A DNA stretch of 62,616 nt, from contig JAEOUN010000039.1 of NCBI GenBank assembly GCA_016839245.1, forward strand, positions 1-62,616. Direction: 5' to 3'. The DNA is from Candidatus Thorarchaeota archaeon. Lineage in GTDB: Archaea; Asgardarchaeota; Thorarchaeia; Thorarchaeales; Thorarchaeaceae. Every line of letters begins with the position of its first letter. Position 1 is the first letter of the stretch. Shown here in pieces: positions 46,959 through 54,563 of this stretch. The notes under the pieces were generated by a model that saw only the letters and a program-made list of their open reading frames with translations, was not told the DNA's origin and searched no databases. Position numbers and translations under genes: made by a program.

Positions 46959-47315
46959 TTATGCCTGCGGACTTATGCCTTCTTTATTTTGAGAGATACC
47001 CTTCAGCCACTGCCAAGTCAGCTTTACTACTCCAATTCCACCAACCAACATCAAGGCGAGCAAGTGTGGAGCATCATCTCGTAGATGTTCCCAAGGATGC
47101 GTTTCAGGATTCCATCGATCCATGTGTATTTCACATGCATCACCATAATCTATTGCATGTAAATTGCCTCGTCTTAATTGAGGAGGGAGCCCCCAGCGTG
47201 GTTCGCCCAAAATAGTTTCTTTGAAACCCTGCAAAATTGTAGGATTTTCCTTCTTACTGAAAAGGAATTTTTTACCAATGGGTACATTTGCGAAAAATCT
47301 GTCCAATTCGCTCAT
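46959..47315 (-). CDS. Hypothetical partner of RHH membrane protein, 118 aa
   Basis: A 118-residue soluble protein with GEPRWGLPPQLRRGNLHAIDYGDACEIHMDRWNPETHPWEHLRDDAPH, followed by a hydrophobic stretch (LLALMLVGGIGVVKLTW). It begins 3 nt after the RHH gene stop, so the two are one operon in antitoxin-toxin order. Histidine- and aspartate-rich core could be catalytic; I do not know the family. Confidence 0.6.
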   Translation of the reverse strand: MSELDRFFANVPIGKKFLFSKKENPTILQGFKETILGEPRWGLPPQLRRGNLHAIDYGDACEIHMDRWNPETHPWEHLRDDAPHLLALMLVGGIGVVKLTWQWLKGISQNKEGISPQA

Positions 47316-47318
47316 CCA

Positions 47319-47564
47319 TTATTCACCACTGAAAATATCACTTAGTACTGTGACGCCCAGACCAAAAAGAAATACACCAGCAAGAGCTCCAAGAGCTGAC
47401 TGAAGGAAGTTCGGATTCTCTTTTGGTTTTTGACTCTTCAAGTCCATTAGAAAAGCACTAATTATCTGTTGAACTAGTGCGTTTCTTGTGGGGCTCATTC
47501 CTTTTTCGACTAAAGCATCAAGGACCTCTACCTGATCGTTAGGAAGATTGATCATTACTCTCAT
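47319..47564 (-). CDS. Ribbon-helix-helix protein fused to a membrane segment
   Basis: An 81-residue protein. Residues 1-45 form a ribbon-helix-helix (MRVMINLPNDQVEVLDALVEKGMSPTRNALVQQIISAF), as in antitoxins and CopG-type repressors. The last 30 residues are a membrane helix (ALGALAGVFLFGLGVTVL). RHH antitoxins normally lack a membrane anchor, so this is an uncommon fusion; with its partner it looks like a membrane-tethered toxin-antitoxin-like pair. Confidence 0.7.
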   Translation of the reverse strand: MRVMINLPNDQVEVLDALVEKGMSPTRNALVQQIISAFLMDLKSQKPKENPNFLQSALGALAGVFLFGLGVTVLSDIFSGE

Positions 47565-47713
47565 AGGGAACTATTTGATAAGTTTCTTTATAAATAATTG
47601 CATTTTGATACATTTTGTTACATTATTATGCATATTACTACAATCATTAACTGGTGTTTGAAGTTGTTTTGACTCTGGGTATTTTTTGGTAGATCTGGGA
47701 TTATGTTGAATCG

Positions 47714-47820
47714 TATTAAGAAAAACTTCCACCCAGATAGCAAATAGGGTATCCACTAGATTAGATAAATGGATGAAAAATGAGAGTGTGGCTCAACATA
47801 GACAGGCAGAACGTTCAAAG
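47714..47820 (+). repeat. Array repeat copy D
   Basis: Well-preserved left end (ACTTCCACCCAGATAGCAAA, then TATCCACTAGATTAGATAAA), start region and core (GTGGCTCAACATAGACAGGC). The right part diverges. Confidence 0.7.
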
Positions 47821-47871
47821 GTTTAAAATGGAAATGGGAGTCATCCTCTCATTTCTTTTTTCGAACCTCAG

Positions 47872-48267
47872 TTATTGATAGGATTCAACTTTCAAACCCT
47901 CAAAGAGTTGAAAGTGCTTTGCATTTCGAGTGATAATTGTTTCATCATTTTGAAGTGCAATTCCTGCGATTTGTGCGTCAATCGGATCTATAATATGTCC
48001 AGCCTTCCTTAAGCGTCCAATTTCAATTCCTGCATGCCATGCAGCTGAAACATCCAATGATATCACTTGAAAACCAGACAAAATATCATCTACTTTCTTT
48101 AGTTCTGCTCTTGGTAAGGCAGCAAGCTCAATACCTACAGCTAACTCCATAACTGTGGGAGAGGCAATATACTGTGATTGATTCTCTCTCTTGATGACAT
48201 CTAATTTTTGGAGTGCACGTTCATTCTCGCGCATAAGATCAATTATGAAACAGGAGTCTGCAATCAT
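47872..48267 (-). CDS. VapC toxin (PIN-domain ribonuclease)
   Basis: A 131-residue PIN protein. Acidic metal residues: Asp in MIADSCFIIDLM (4), Glu in SPTVMELAVGIE, Asp in IDPIDAQIAGIA and a final Asn/Asp region TRNAKHFQL. VapC toxins cleave tRNA or rRNA under stress and are neutralised by the VapB encoded next to them; the vapB stop lies 7 nt upstream of this start. Full length. Confidence 0.9.
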   Translation of the reverse strand: MIADSCFIIDLMRENERALQKLDVIKRENQSQYIASPTVMELAVGIELAALPRAELKKVDDILSGFQVISLDVSAAWHAGIEIGRLRKAGHIIDPIDAQIAGIALQNDETIITRNAKHFQLFEGLKVESYQ

Positions 48268-48274
48268 TGTATAT

Positions 48275-48511
48275 TCATCCTAACATCTCTTCCATACTTT
48301 CGGACCATGTTATACCGCGCTCTTTTCGAAATACTTCCATGGCATCGGAGAGCTTGTCAATAGATTCACTTGAGATACAACCCACAAAATCATCAAGAGA
48401 ACGCTTACTGGCAAGCCGAATAACGACCTGACTAAAACTCTCGCCTTCTCGCTTGGCAGTCTTGAGAATTTTGTATGCCCTATCAGAGAGTGATATAGTT
48501 TTGTACCCCAT
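48275..48511 (-). CDS. VapB antitoxin
   Basis: A 78-residue antitoxin starting MGYKTISLSDRAYKILKTAKREGESFSQVVIRL, the RHH/AbrB-type VapB pattern common in archaea (K-x-I-S-L-S-D-x-A-Y). The longer frame upstream to 48559 adds no family sequence. Divides the promoter gap with copy E, whose left end begins 74 nt upstream. Confidence 0.85.
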   Translation of the reverse strand: MGYKTISLSDRAYKILKTAKREGESFSQVVIRLASKRSLDDFVGCISSESIDKLSDAMEVFRKERGITWSESMEEMLG

Positions 48512-48620
48512 TGTTATCACATTCTGTGTATATATGTGCATGAATAAATATAAACTCATTTACTAATGTTTTCTTCCGCTTTGTAGAGAGAATCCACTGA
48601 GTTGGATTGATGGGTGAAAA

Positions 48621-48770
48621 ATGAAGAGGATGGCTCAACAAAGACAGGCAGAGGGAAAGTTCCCAGTTAACCTGATCCCGTCGAAGGCCCGTACCTCTCT
48701 TGCATTCCCGAAGGAACACAAGACAAGCTGCTTCTACCTCTATGAAGTAGAAAACATAGGAAGTGATTGA
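48621..48770 (+). CDS. Repeat-encoded ORF1, 49 aa
   Basis: An ATG (48621) placed 5 nt after GGTGA opens a 49-codon frame: MKRMAQQRQAEGKFPVNLIP, then PSKARTSLAFPKEHK, then SCFYLYEVEN. Compared with copy A (42260-42346) the codons for GGA/GGT, CTG/CTA, ACC/ACT, CTT/CTC, GCA/GCT and CCG/CCA differ only at the third base, keeping G, L, T, L, A and P; this is the signature of protein-level constraint. The stop overlaps ORF2 as TGATG. Unknown family. Confidence 0.55.
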   Translation: MKRMAQQRQAEGKFPVNLIPSKARTSLAFPKEHKTSCFYLYEVENIGSD

Positions 48771-48850
48771 TGGAAGATGAGGAAACCTCAACTTCTTCCA
48801 TCCGCAGCTTCCGCTACCGAGTCTTTGTCAGGACACTCTCCAGACAATAG
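48770..48850 (+). CDS. Repeat-encoded ORF2, 26 aa
   Basis: A 26-residue peptide, acidic start (MEDEETSTSS) then basic/aromatic IRSFRYRVFVRTLSRQ. In copy A the aligned 26 codons give 9 identical positions plus D/E, R/H, R/K and S/T changes, and the length is the same. In copies I and K the upstream site is a perfect GGAGGTGATTGATG. Copy I gives a shortened 18-residue version ending IRSFRYRT. Possible nucleic-acid-binding peptide; function unknown. Confidence 0.5.
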   Translation: MEDEETSTSSIRSFRYRVFVRTLSRQ

Positions 48851-49362
48851 ACCGTTAGAGCGGATTCATCACAGAGATGATCAAGTTCACAATTCGAACA
48901 CAACGTTTCAAGCTGTTCTCTTCCTATGTCCAGACTTCCTCTTTCTTTGTGTAAGCGATAAAGAAGTTTCAAGTACTTACCTTCAGCTATCCGAGGAACT
49001 TCGTTTCTTTTGTCAAGTCTGAACCATTCATACAAGCCTCTTCCTCCCTTTGAGGAATTGCACTCCCTGCATGCCATTACAACATTATCAGGAGTGTCAG
49101 GACCTCCTTTGCTTCTGGGTATGAGATGGTCATAAGAGAGGTTCTGAGTTGATCCGCAGTAGATGCATTGATTTGGCATCTCACGTTCGCGAATGTATTC
49201 TTGAATGGATCCAGACCATTCAATTTCTCCTGATTTGAGTTTCTTGAAACGACTCATTATAAAACCAAACTGATTCTTACCGAAACCGGCTGAGGAGGAA
49301 ATTATTTTGGAGTATTGCCAATAGAGTAGTTCTCTGATTGTCCTCACTGCAGACGGTGGCAT
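48814..49362 (-). CDS. HNH endonuclease
   Basis: A 182-residue HNH nuclease. Zinc-binding CIYCGS (about 66) and CRECNS (about 97) cysteine pairs flank the catalytic NLSYDHLIPRSKGGPDTPDNVVMACRECN, where DH is the catalytic pair and N the third residue. A second cysteine/His group (CSNCELDHLC) lies near the C-terminus. The last residues are encoded within repeat copy E. It may be a mobile-element or defence nuclease. Confidence 0.85.
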   Translation of the reverse strand: MPPSAVRTIRELLYWQYSKIISSSAGFGKNQFGFIMSRFKKLKSGEIEWSGSIQEYIREREMPNQCIYCGSTQNLSYDHLIPRSKGGPDTPDNVVMACRECNSSKGGRGLYEWFRLDKRNEVPRIAEGKYLKLLYRLHKERGSLDIGREQLETLCSNCELDHLCDESALTVYCLESVLTKTR

Positions 49363-49440
49363 AATATGTGACCTTCTATCTAGTGTATAATCTGTTTACT
49401 AACTTGTCAGTCTAGAAGTCATTAATGATTTGAATCTATT

Positions 49441-49545
49441 TTGTACTGGATAGATAATGAAACCAGAATAAATGAAGAAGGTGGCTCAATAAGACAGGCA
49501 AGGGAAAGTTCCCCGAATACCCGACTCCGTCAGTCCATACCTCGT
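49441..49545 (+). repeat. Array repeat copy F
   Basis: Core GGTGGCTCAATAAGACAGGC followed by AAGGGAAAGTTCCCCGAATA, then the CCGTCAG...TACC end. The ORF1 frame from ATG is lost here after six codons. Confidence 0.7.
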
Positions 49546-49560
49546 ATCCTCAGTGAGAGA

Positions 49561-49842
49561 TTATTCCAACCACTTGTAACCTCTGCTTCTATGGATTATT
49601 TCAGTGACTCGAACATCATAATTTACTACATAGTATATTGCTCTGTAATCCCCAATACGTAATCGGAAAAGAGGTGGCTCATCATGTGTCACGAGTTTCT
49701 TGATATCAGCTCCAGAACGTCTTCGAAAGGGATCGTCTTCGAGCTCCAGCAGACTCGATTTTATTCTATTCTTCTCCTTGGAGTCTAGTAGATCCAATTG
49801 AGCCACTGCAGTCTTAGACAAGAAGACACTATACCTGGTCAA
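49561..49842 (-). CDS. RelE/ParE-family toxin
   Basis: A 93-residue RelE-type ribosome-dependent mRNA interferase when started at TTG 49842, giving (M)TRYSVFLSKTAVAQLDLLDSKEKNRIKSSL; this overlaps the antitoxin gene by 14 nt, as expected. The core RLRIGDYRAIYYVVN is the conserved R-x-G-D-Y-R-x-x-Y motif. It blocks translation when free of its antitoxin. Confidence 0.87.
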   Translation of the reverse strand: MTRYSVFLSKTAVAQLDLLDSKEKNRIKSSLLELEDDPFRRRSGADIKKLVTHDEPPLFRLRIGDYRAIYYVVNYDVRVTEIIHRSRGYKWLE

Positions 49843-50017
49843 GGGGAACGAACTCCTCTTCCTCAAGAATTCGTTTCTGCCTTCTGGCAAACTCGACCTG
49901 TTCAGCTACTTCAAGGAGACGACGGATTAACTCGTCATAGGTTTCTCCCTTCTGACCATATTTCTTCAAGAGATCGCGGGTTTCCTTTGACAAGGGAATA
50001 GTTGTTGTTTCACCCAT
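49829..50017 (-). CDS. RHH/RelB-like antitoxin
   Basis: A 62-residue protein starting MGETTTIPLSKETRDLLKKYGQKGETYDELIRRLLEVAEQ, the ribbon-helix-helix pattern of archaeal RelB-type antitoxins, with an acidic C-terminal tail (RILEEEEFVPLDQV) that would wrap the toxin. Overlaps the toxin gene. Confidence 0.85.
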   Translation of the reverse strand: MGETTTIPLSKETRDLLKKYGQKGETYDELIRRLLEVAEQVEFARRQKRILEEEEFVPLDQV

Positions 50018-50087
50018 ATCTATCATAACTTATAATGTTGATAATTACTTATAACTTCATAGATTCTTGGGGGATAGAACAATCATC

Positions 50088-50197
50088 ACTAGAGAATCCA
50101 CTGAGTTGGATAGATGGGTGAAAAATGAAAGGGTGACTCAACAATGACAGGCAGAGGTTAAGTTCCCCGTATACCCGATCCCGTCAGCTCGTACCCA
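50088..50197 (+). repeat. Array repeat copy G
   Basis: Left end AGAATCCACTGAGTTGGATA, start region GGGTGAAAAATG and core GGGTGACTCAACAATGACAG. Diverged ORF1 (stop after three codons). Adjacent antitoxin gene starts 71 nt to the left. Confidence 0.7.
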
Positions 50198-50550
50198 AAG
50201 TCTATCTGAGATGAATTGCCTAAAATAATCGGAATCAGAAAGGATTTTCAAATTAGATGAAAGAATTGTAATACTCAAAAAAATTACATTCGATTGACCA
50301 TCTATAAAGTAATAATCATAAAAACCGACTATTTAATTAATTTTATAATATTTTTAATATATGGAATAAATACCTTTTTAATAGATATCTATATGCTGGG
50401 TCTCTTTTGCCTCCGATTACATCTACAGACAAGGCATAATTACAACCACTACTAGAATGAACTTGCATGGCCTTTATATTCTTGTGAAATAATTATTGAC
50501 ATACACCATTCAGTAGTGTAGAAATCGTGAAAATAGGAGTTGAGTTAGAA
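50198..50550. other. AT-rich intergenic region before 50551
   Basis: About 350 nt of very AT-rich sequence with several TATA-like stretches (TATTTAATTAATTTTATAAT around 50330). No gene or repeat beyond copy G is visible; it probably contains the promoter of the hydrophobic-protein operon. Confidence 0.35.
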
Positions 50551-50976
50551 ATGAGTGATATTCTGCTAGAAGCAATAGTGGAACAACCAATACTTTCTCA
50601 GACCAAAAACAAAAATAAACGAGAGCAAAGGAAAGCATTGCTGGGAACTTCAGTACTCATATTAATGCTACCCTTTGCAATTAGTTTTGCATGGTATGGA
50701 TTTGGATTGATCTATCCTACAATGTCTGTGATGCCTACCACAGGAGTAGGAATATCCTGTGGACAATATATCTATTTTACCTTATTTCTGGGACATCCAC
50801 CCACATTTAACGATTATGTGAATTCCCTTGTTCAAATGGGTATAGTGTATTCAGTAGCAACTGTTATTGCTGCAGGATTAGTTGCTCTAGGGTGGGCTGA
50901 AATGGCTGCACTTACAGCATTTCTTTCTGCTACTGGTGTAGGGATCGCTGTAGCATCGACTATTATTGGACTATAA
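50551..50976 (+). CDS. Hydrophobic bacteriocin-like protein, 141 aa
   Basis: Start at ATG 50551 after GGAG; GTG 50527 is possible. Residues 1-30 are soluble and charged (leader-like, ending in a Lys/Arg patch NKNKREQRK). The rest is very hydrophobic, ending in a 70-residue stretch of small residues (VTVIAAGLVALGWAEMAALTAF-like, ending TGVGIAVASTIIGL). Such leader plus helical hydrophobic core fits circular-bacteriocin or glycine-rich antimicrobial precursors. The M48 peptidase and RDD/SpoIIM protein that follow would match processing and export or immunity. No close family known to me. Confidence 0.6.
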   Translation: MSDILLEAIVEQPILSQTKNKNKREQRKALLGTSVLILMLPFAISFAWYGFGLIYPTMSVMPTTGVGISCGQYIYFTLFLGHPPTFNDYVNSLVQMGIVYSVATVIAAGLVALGWAEMAALTAFLSATGVGIAVASTIIGL

Positions 50977-51033
50977 TTGAATCTAAGAGGAAAGGTGCGC
51001 CTTTCCTCACTATCTAAGACATACTAGAGGGTG

Positions 51034-52116
51034 ATGAGAATAAAATCTGAAACGAAATCGATTCCCAAAGAAAAGTTAAGAGGTGTTGCTCTTAAAATAA
51101 TGATTCTATCAGGACTCTTGTTGCTTAGTGGCACAATCCTAATACCATTGTTATTGGTGGGATTATTTCATACTCTTATAGAGGCATATTTAGTTGCATT
51201 GATAGCAATTCCACTTCTCATTATTACACAAATTGGAATAATGAAACTGAGATATAATCTGGAAGTGAAATGGCGAAACATAGAGGCAAGTTTCACTCTC
51301 TTCCTCCGACACTCCATTCTCAATGTAGTGTTCTATGATTTCATAATAACTCTAGCATGTTTGATGGTGATTCTACAACCACTAAGAGAGGTGTCTCCAA
51401 TTGTTCTTCTGATTTCTATTGACGGACTACTTACATTGGCATTGCTGTTGATAGTATTTTCACTCAAGAACACTACTCGTTTGCCAAAAGGATATCGAAC
51501 AATAAAACCAGAGCATTATCCAAATTTGTTAAGAACTATGGAATCAACGAATATTCAATTTCGTTCGATTGGATTTCTGGACCGACCAGGACTTAAAGTT
51601 GTTAATGCTTTTCAATTAGGAATTGGCAACAACGCTATAATAGCATTATCTGACGAACTTGAGAAAGTTTTAAACGAGGAAGAGATGACAGCTATAGCTG
51701 CTCATGAATTGGGTCACATTTACTATGGGCATTTTATGAAGATATTGATTGTATCAATGGTTTCGCCATTACTCCTCATCAATTTAGGTTTAGCATATCT
51801 AATTTTTGATTTCAGCTCCATTATGATTAATACTCTGCAAGTTCTATCACTTATGGGCTTATTCTTCGTTGCTTTAGTACCTCCGATTTTATTGATCCCT
51901 TGGCTTACAAGGCAGTGGGAAACCAAAGCAGATCTCTTTGCAGCATCTTTAGTGGGATGTGAAGCGATTATCTCGGCATTGAAAAAAATGGTTGAGTATA
52001 ATATAGTATATGCCAATATTGGAAAGCGTCTGGAGTTTCTTATATCACACCCGATTATTAAAACTAGAATCAAAAACATATCGCAACAAGGAAACTCTCC
52101 AAATAGGCGAAATTGA
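51034..52116 (+). CDS. M48-family membrane metallopeptidase (HtpX-like)
   Basis: A 360-residue zinc peptidase anchored by membrane helices. Two to four segments occupy residues 20-150; then LEKVLNEEEMTAIAAHELGHIYYGHFMK carries the HExxH zinc motif (H-E-L-G-H, about residue 228), followed by further membrane helices, and the third ligand is Glu in WETKADLFAASLVG (about 310). M48 enzymes cleave membrane or secreted proteins. It lies 57 nt after the hydrophobic-protein stop in the same direction. Confidence 0.88.
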   Translation: MRIKSETKSIPKEKLRGVALKIMILSGLLLLSGTILIPLLLVGLFHTLIEAYLVALIAIPLLIITQIGIMKLRYNLEVKWRNIEASFTLFLRHSILNVVFYDFIITLACLMVILQPLREVSPIVLLISIDGLLTLALLLIVFSLKNTTRLPKGYRTIKPEHYPNLLRTMESTNIQFRSIGFLDRPGLKVVNAFQLGIGNNAIIALSDELEKVLNEEEMTAIAAHELGHIYYGHFMKILIVSMVSPLLLINLGLAYLIFDFSSIMINTLQVLSLMGLFFVALVPPILLIPWLTRQWETKADLFAASLVGCEAIISALKKMVEYNIVYANIGKRLEFLISHPIIKTRIKNISQQGNSPNRRN

Positions 52117-52168
52117 TGAGAAAACGAGATTCTAAGGTTGTACGCAATTATGAGAGGGGATTTATAAT

Positions 52169-53284
52169 TTGAATGAGAAAATAAGGAAAAGGAAAGAAAA
52201 GGCTAAGTTAGAAGAAAAAACTAATGAAAAATTTGTTGTGGGGCTACCAGGTCAGAGGTGGATCGCGGGAATTTTTGATTTAATATTACTGATTTCAATT
52301 CATACAATCATTGTAGGATATTTTAAAGGTACACCTTTTTTCTTCAATATAGCTATTAATTATTTTATTAGTTATTCAGATATTATTCCAACTCTCTTGA
52401 GCCCAAGTAATTTAGCCAGTGAACTACTTTTTTTCTGCCTTGCTTTCCCGTACTTCCTGATAGAGGGATTATTAGGCGTGTCCCTTGGAAAATCACTTAT
52501 GGGTCTAAGAGTTGCTGGAAAAAGGTCATTATCAGCAGTTTCAGTAAGGGCTTTTATCAGATCAATTTCGCCTTTCAGCCTAATTGATTTCCTATTTATA
52601 TATAGAAATACAAAGTACAACCAAAGATTCTCTGACAAAATCTTAGAGCTGAGTGTTGCAATGTTTCCAGTTAAACAGAAGTCAAGACTATTCCTTCTTG
52701 ATAAGACTGACTGGAAATACATAATTACTGGATTATTCGTGTGGCTTATGCCGCTAATATCGATTTTATCATTTTATCTTATAAATGCTAATTCAATCAA
52801 TATTGGAACAGCACCAAGTCCCAATTCAGCCTTCAATTATGAACCAACTATGAATATCCTGTTAGAAATTATCGTAAACAATGTATATCTAGCATACGTC
52901 TACTACGGATTTGGCGCGATATTTTTCTTAATTCCAACTATAATGCAAATTGTATTTCAAAGCTATTTGGCGGGAGTAATGATTTCTGCAGATATTTTGT
53001 CTAATTGGTTATTTGTACTATATGGCTTACTGCCCCACATGATACTAGAGTGTTTAGGGTTCTCTTTTTGTGTAGCTTCTGGTCTTGTAATATCTGAAAC
53101 AGTCTTGAATCTTCTAGAAAAGTATTTCAAAGGAAAAAGCCTCGATGATACAAGAACCTATTTTTCATACCAAATGAAAAAAATTTTCAGATTTTCCTTA
53201 TGGGGGATAATTTTCATTCTTGTGGCTGCATTTATTGAAACATATTTGACACCAATGATTCTTACATTTTATTATTTCCATTAA
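52169..53284 (+). CDS. RDD-family membrane protein fused to SpoIIM-like domain
   Basis: A 371-residue membrane protein, TTG start. The N-terminal half has the RDD pattern: GQRWIAGIFDLILLISIH (R..D) and GVSLGKSLMGLRVAGK, followed by further helices. The C-terminal half contains LLPHMILECLGFSFCVASGLVISE, similar to the SpoIIM (DUF95) motif LPHGxxE. RDD and SpoIIM proteins form parts of membrane complexes, often beside peptidases. Here it is third in the operon with the hydrophobic protein and M48 peptidase and could be transporter or immunity. Confidence 0.75.
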   Translation: MNEKIRKRKEKAKLEEKTNEKFVVGLPGQRWIAGIFDLILLISIHTIIVGYFKGTPFFFNIAINYFISYSDIIPTLLSPSNLASELLFFCLAFPYFLIEGLLGVSLGKSLMGLRVAGKRSLSAVSVRAFIRSISPFSLIDFLFIYRNTKYNQRFSDKILELSVAMFPVKQKSRLFLLDKTDWKYIITGLFVWLMPLISILSFYLINANSINIGTAPSPNSAFNYEPTMNILLEIIVNNVYLAYVYYGFGAIFFLIPTIMQIVFQSYLAGVMISADILSNWLFVLYGLLPHMILECLGFSFCVASGLVISETVLNLLEKYFKGKSLDDTRTYFSYQMKKIFRFSLWGIIFILVAAFIETYLTPMILTFYYFH

Positions 53285-53380
53285 TTAGAAACATCAATCG
53301 ATTTGTTTGTACGAAATCAATTGTTCATCTATTACCTGAGGACCACTGCTTATCAGATTGATGAAAAATAGCTCAAATAT

Positions 53381-53482
53381 AGAAAAATGAAGAGGGTGGC
53401 TCAACAGACAGGCACAGGGCATTCCTCAGTGCTGTGGGCAACCTGTACGATTGCACCGTGTTTCCGTCAGTATCGACTCTAG
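53381..53482 (+). repeat. Array repeat copy H
   Basis: Core AGGGTGGCTCAACAGACAGG, then the alternative right-hand sequence shared with copies I and K (GTGCTGTGGGCAACC, TACGATTGCACCG). A 31-codon ORF from ATG 53388 shares the frame VLWATCTIAP with copy K. Confidence 0.7.
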
Positions 53483-53516
53483 CCCTTATAGATGACAATT
53501 CATGTGCTGTGTCAGT

Positions 53517-53924
53517 CTAGTAGGACTCGACACTCAGAGTTGGAATTCTCTGAAACTCCCTGACATTACGAGTCACAAATCGCGTTATTCCTCTAGAGAG
53601 TGCTGCACCAGCAATCATGATATCGCGAGCGCCAATAGGTTCACCTTTATTCATCAAATGGGAGTAGATCTTTGCAGATTCAATGGCCGAGTTTCGGTCA
53701 AACGAGAGAACCTCCATTCGAGAGAGAAGCTGTTCGAGTTCAAAGGTTCTCTTCTTATGCTTTGTTTTAGAACTCTCTGATATTCGAAAGAGACCTGTAT
53801 AGAGTTCAAAGACATTGACCTCAGAAGTATACAAAGCCTGTTCTTCTAAGTCACTCAGCCAAGAGATTGCTGCATTATCCTTTCTCAAAATATCAACAAG
53901 GAAGGTGGTATCTAGAAATATCAC
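53517..53924 (-). CDS. VapC toxin (PIN domain)
   Basis: A 135-residue PIN ribonuclease with Asp in MIFLDTTFLVDIL (5), Glu in SEVNVFELYTG, Asp in GARDIMIAGAAL and C-terminal FVTRNVREFQRI. Complete acidic quartet. Pairs with the upstream antitoxin, overlapping it by 4 nt. Confidence 0.9.
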   Translation of the reverse strand: MIFLDTTFLVDILRKDNAAISWLSDLEEQALYTSEVNVFELYTGLFRISESSKTKHKKRTFELEQLLSRMEVLSFDRNSAIESAKIYSHLMNKGEPIGARDIMIAGAALSRGITRFVTRNVREFQRIPTLSVESY

Positions 53925-54169
53925 TTGAGATCAACCTCTTCGGGACGTAGGTTGATGTGTATTCTCTCAAGAGTGTCTTCAAGTCTAGCTTCCTCATCAG
54001 ATGTCAAGTCACTCCAACCATCAGAGGACGCCGCCCAAAGACGCAAGGATGCAGATGTTTTTGATCGACAGAGTCGGGCAATAGTATCGCCAAAGCTCTC
54101 TCCAGGCAACCTCATCTTTCTGAGGAGATTGTAGACATCACCTGTTACAGAGATAGTCTTCGAGGTCAT
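53921..54169 (-). CDS. VapB antitoxin
   Basis: An 82-residue antitoxin starting MTSKTISVTGDVYNLLRKMRLPGESFGDTIARLCR, the same S-x-x-x-Y..L pattern as the other VapBs here. The C-terminal part is acidic (TSDEEARLEDTLERIH). A TATA-like TTTATATATC lies just upstream, before copy I. Confidence 0.85.
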   Translation of the reverse strand: MTSKTISVTGDVYNLLRKMRLPGESFGDTIARLCRSKTSASLRLWAASSDGWSDLTSDEEARLEDTLERIHINLRPEEVDLK

Positions 54170-54229
54170 AGTACTCACAATCTACATATGTAGATGTAGA
54201 TATATAAACTCCTGCATAATCCGCTGTTG

Positions 54230-54541
54230 AAATGTATTGAGAAGAAACTTCCACCAAGATAGTAAATTCAGAGTCCACTGAGTTTGATAGATGGGTGAAA
54301 AATGAAAAGGGTGGCTCAACAACGAGCTTGGAAGGGCAAGTTTCTGCCGTGCTGTGGGCAACCCGTACGATTGCACCGCATTCCTCGCCGTCGAAGGCCC
54401 GTACTTCACTCACAACCTTGAGAGATCGTGAGCCAAGCTGCTTCTACCTCTATGAGTAGAAAACACAGGAGGTGATTGATGGAAGATGAGGAACTCTCGG
54501 CTTCTTTCATCCGCAGCTTCCGCTATAGAACTTGAATAATC
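54230..54541 (+). repeat. Array repeat copy I (long)
   Basis: Long copy with left end, start region, the H/K-type right sequence, then the shared tail (GCTGCTTCTACCTCTATG, AGGAGGTGATTGATGG). Encodes an ORF1 of 39 codons (54302-54421, different frame beyond MKRVAQQRA) and a short ORF2 (54479-54535). Confidence 0.78.
54479..54535 (+). CDS. Repeat-encoded ORF2 in copy I, 18 aa
   Basis: Perfect GGAGGTGATTG ribosome-binding site and ATG; product MEDEELSASFIRSFRYRT matches copy E ORF2 to codon 17, then ends at TGA 54533-54535. Possibly decaying. Confidence 0.35.
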   Translation: MEDEELSASFIRSFRYRT

Positions 54542-54563
54542 TGAGTAATCGCTTTCAATCAGT

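Larger units (their letters stand above)
48585..48850 (+). repeat. Array repeat copy E (long, complete)
   Basis: The longest and best preserved copy. Left end TCCACTGAGTTGGATTGATG, ribosome-binding site GGGTGAAAA, then ORF1 (48621-48770) and ORF2 (48770-48850). Its 3' end overlaps the C-terminal codons of the convergent HNH gene by 37 nt, as if the repeat were inserted at or into that gene's end. Confidence 0.8.

Noticed and set aside
54138..54413. Minus-strand ORFs running through the repeats (also 54182, 55377, 58844, 48483, 61818)
   Set aside because: They arise from the shared repeat sequence read backwards, without consistent starts or ribosome-binding sites, and their frames differ between copies.
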